DNA of 6,937 bases from Chloroflexota bacterium. GTDB taxonomy: Bacteria > Chloroflexota > Dehalococcoidia > SAR202 > UBA11138. The stretch lies in contig JADFQF010000071.1 of assembly GCA_022561955.1 (NCBI GenBank), positions 1-6,937 on the forward strand, given 5' to 3'. Below the pieces are notes generated by a model, which saw nothing but the letters and a program-made list of their open reading frames with translations, was not told where the DNA came from and ran no database searches. Numbering within the stretch: position 1 is the first letter of the stretch; every line of letters begins with the position of its first letter. The position numbers were made by a program, and so were the translations under genes. Below are positions 6,150 through 6,937 of the stretch, in pieces.

Positions 6150-6220
6150 CAGGCCTCCAGTAGAAACCACCGACGAATAGACTCTCGACTCAGGCATTTT
6201 GTTGATTCATCAGGCCCTGG

Positions 6221-6245
6221 GCGAAGGTCTGCGTCTGCGAAGGTC
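6221..6245. repeat. Short 9-bp direct repeat
   Basis: GCGAAGGTC occurs at 6221-6229 and again at 6237-6245, a 16-nt period, immediately after the stop codon of the minus-strand permease. It occupies part of the 96-nt convergent gap between the propeller gene and the permease. I see no clear terminator hairpin in that gap. The repeat could be a slippage product or chance. Confidence 0.4.
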
Positions 6246-6557
6246 CTAGCCGCCTCGTAGCCTGGGGTCCAGGATGTCTCGCAGGGCGTCGCCAAACAGA
6301 TTGAAGCCGTATACGGCGACGCTAATGGCGATTCCCGGCATAATTGGCATCCAAGGAGCAAGCTCGGCGAATTTCTGGGCGGAGCCGAACAGGTCTCGTC
6401 CCCATGAAGGAGTAGGGGGTGGGATGCCGAGCCCTAGAAAGCTCAATGATGCCTCGGTGATTATGGCCCCACCGAGAGTTGCCGTGGCGATAATAATGTA
6501 AGGTGCGCCGCAGTTGGGGGCCACGTGCCTGAATATGATTCGCCACTCGCTGGCGCC
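6246..6557 (-). pseudogene. ABC transporter permease, DppC/OppC type (C-terminal 103 residues)
   Basis: The C-terminal part of an inner-membrane permease of the dipeptide/oligopeptide/nickel uptake class. The diagnostic stretch EASLSFLGLGIPPPTPSWG is present, followed by a last transmembrane segment (APWMPIMPGIAISVAVYGF) and the family's typical ending NLFGDALRDILDPRLRGG. A full-length DppC is close to 280-300 residues. Homology begins abruptly at GASEWRIIFRHV, inside the cytoplasmic EAA loop that contacts the ATPase: the EAA part before the Gly is missing and unrelated codons continue to 6656. Those upstream codons are the antisense of the B12-domain fragment. As it stands the gene has no start and no N-terminal domain. 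Either it was cut by recombination or the contig is chimeric here. It converges on the propeller gene, 96 nt apart. Confidence 0.88.
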
Positions 6558-6563
6558 CACCGC
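6546..6563. other. Junction between two unrelated gene fragments
   Basis: The minus-strand permease (A-V-G-A-S-E-W-R) and the plus-strand B12 domain (L-A-G-A-H-R-T-L) can both be read through this stretch in agreement with their families. About 12-15 bp (roughly 6549-6563, GCTGGCGCCCACCGC) therefore serve both genes, and each loses its N-terminal part exactly here. This is what joining at a microhomology produces, in the cell or in an assembler. The exact breakpoint cannot be fixed from one sequence. Confidence 0.75.
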
Positions 6564-6764
6564 ACTCTGGTGCCAGAGTTGATCAACGAACTCCACGAAG
6601 CGGGCAGGGGAGACATCCTCGTCACCTGTGGCGGAGTCATTCCCGATTCCGACCATGCCGCCCTCAAAGAATCAGGTGTAGCAGCCGTGTTCGGTCCCGG
6701 CACCGTCGTGCCCGAAGCTGCGCAAGATCTCGTACGCGTTCTGCTCGAACGGAGATCTTCCTGA
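6546..6764 (+). pseudogene. Methylmalonyl-CoA mutase-type B12-binding domain (C-terminal fragment)
   Basis: The last 72 residues of a cobalamin-binding domain like that at the C-terminus of methylmalonyl-CoA mutase or its separate small subunit. Recognisable pieces are LAGAHRTLVPELINEL, the glycine-rich GGVIP strand-turn and the closing GVAAVFGPGTVVPEAAQDL. The first part, which includes the D-x-H-x-x-G motif that supplies the cobalt-ligating histidine, is missing because homology stops at the junction with the permease. An in-frame ATG at 6525 exists, but the codons between it and the junction are permease antisense, so it is not a credible start. A meaB-type gene follows after 1 nt, the normal arrangement for this pathway, which supports the assignment. 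Whether the parent was a two-domain mutase or a stand-alone B12 subunit cannot be told. Confidence 0.85.
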
Positions 6765-6765
6765 C

Positions 6766-6937
6766 GTGACCGCCGCCGATTACGCCGTCGGTGTCCGCAA
6801 GACCGACCGCGGTATCCTCGGTCGCGCATTCACTCTGGTCGAGAGCCGCAAACCAGAAGACCGTGTCGTCGCGGACGAACTATTACATCTGCTTTCGCGC
6901 GCCAGCAAGTACAACGCCATTCGCCTTGGCATCTCCG
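6766..6937 (+). CDS. meaB: MeaB/ArgK-type G3E-like GTPase (N-terminus, runs off the edge)
   Basis: The first 57 residues of a methylmalonyl-CoA mutase chaperone GTPase. The helix TDRGILGRAFTLVESRKPED, followed by RVVADELLHLL and AIRLGIS, matches the family's N-terminal region just before its P-loop, which would lie a few residues past the window. MeaB proteins protect and reactivate the B12 mutase by gating cofactor loading with GTP hydrolysis. The GTG at 6766 is chosen because GGAG (6751-6754) lies upstream at a suitable distance and the preceding stop TGA ends 1 nt before, indicating translational coupling with the B12-domain gene. Nothing in the visible part is broken, although the upstream gene is truncated. 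Confidence 0.88.
   Translation, partial: MTAADYAVGVRKTDRGILGRAFTLVESRKPEDRVVADELLHLLSRASKYNAIRLGIS

Noticed and set aside
6558..6656. Extension of the permease reading frame to an ATG at 6656
   Set aside because: Beyond about 6557-6563 the frame is antisense to a clear B12-binding domain and bears no permease features, so the open frame is accidental.
6461..6829. Minus-strand open frame of 122 codons at the right end
   Set aside because: It is the arginine-rich shadow of the B12-domain and meaB coding strand, with no family resemblance.
1..6937. CRISPR array, tRNA, rRNA, transposase or phage genes
   Set aside because: No regularly spaced repeats, no tRNA or rRNA signatures and no transposase or integrase motifs were seen in any frame.

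Overview
This window looks like a bacterial chromosome or metagenomic fragment of moderately high GC. It carries a type IV pilus (T4P) or pseudopilus assembly operon on the minus strand and, divergent from it, a membrane-anchored PQQ-type beta-propeller protein on the plus strand. The right end joins pieces of two unrelated genes. I infer a Chloroflexota-like origin (Dehalococcoidia/SAR202 type) from the gene content: zinc-ribbon/PQQ propeller protein, compact pilin-regulator-pilB-pilC operon, oligopeptide-type ABC permease and stand-alone B12 domain with MeaB. No marker gene proves this.

Region by region. (1) Positions 4124 down to 1 on the minus strand form one apparent transcription unit. 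In order it holds a small type IV prepilin (4124-3744), a single-domain CheY-like response regulator (3731-3333), a PilB/GspE-family assembly ATPase (3160-1439), the PilC/GspF inner-membrane platform protein (1396-188), and the N-terminus of a second, minor-pilin-like prepilin that runs off the left edge (120-1). Gaps are short (12, 172, 42 and 67 nt). The 172-nt gap before pilB holds a 7-bp hairpin. Together these genes supply the fibre subunit, the motor, the platform and a probable regulatory input. No retraction ATPase (pilT) lies between pilB and pilC. (2) Positions 4125-4697 are a 573-nt divergent intergenic region with a candidate pil promoter, a perfect 15-bp palindrome and an imperfect hairpin, but no convincing gene. 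(3) Positions 4698-6149 (+) encode a 483-aa protein with a four-cysteine zinc ribbon, one transmembrane helix and about eight PQQ-like propeller blades, starting at TTG. (4) Positions 6246 to about 6557 (-) encode the C-terminal 103 residues of a DppC/OppC-type ABC permease. (5) From about 6546 to the right edge (+) lie the last 72 residues of a methylmalonyl-CoA-mutase-type B12-binding domain and the start of a MeaB/ArgK-type GTPase.

The permease and the B12 domain meet head to head, both broken mid-domain, over a shared stretch of roughly 12-15 bp (6549-6563). This is either a real recombination scar or a chimeric assembly join, and it is the most unusual thing in the window. I do not see a clearly undescribed biological system. 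The best leads for new biology are the regulator embedded in the pilus operon, the palindrome in the divergent promoter region and the zinc-ribbon/propeller protein.
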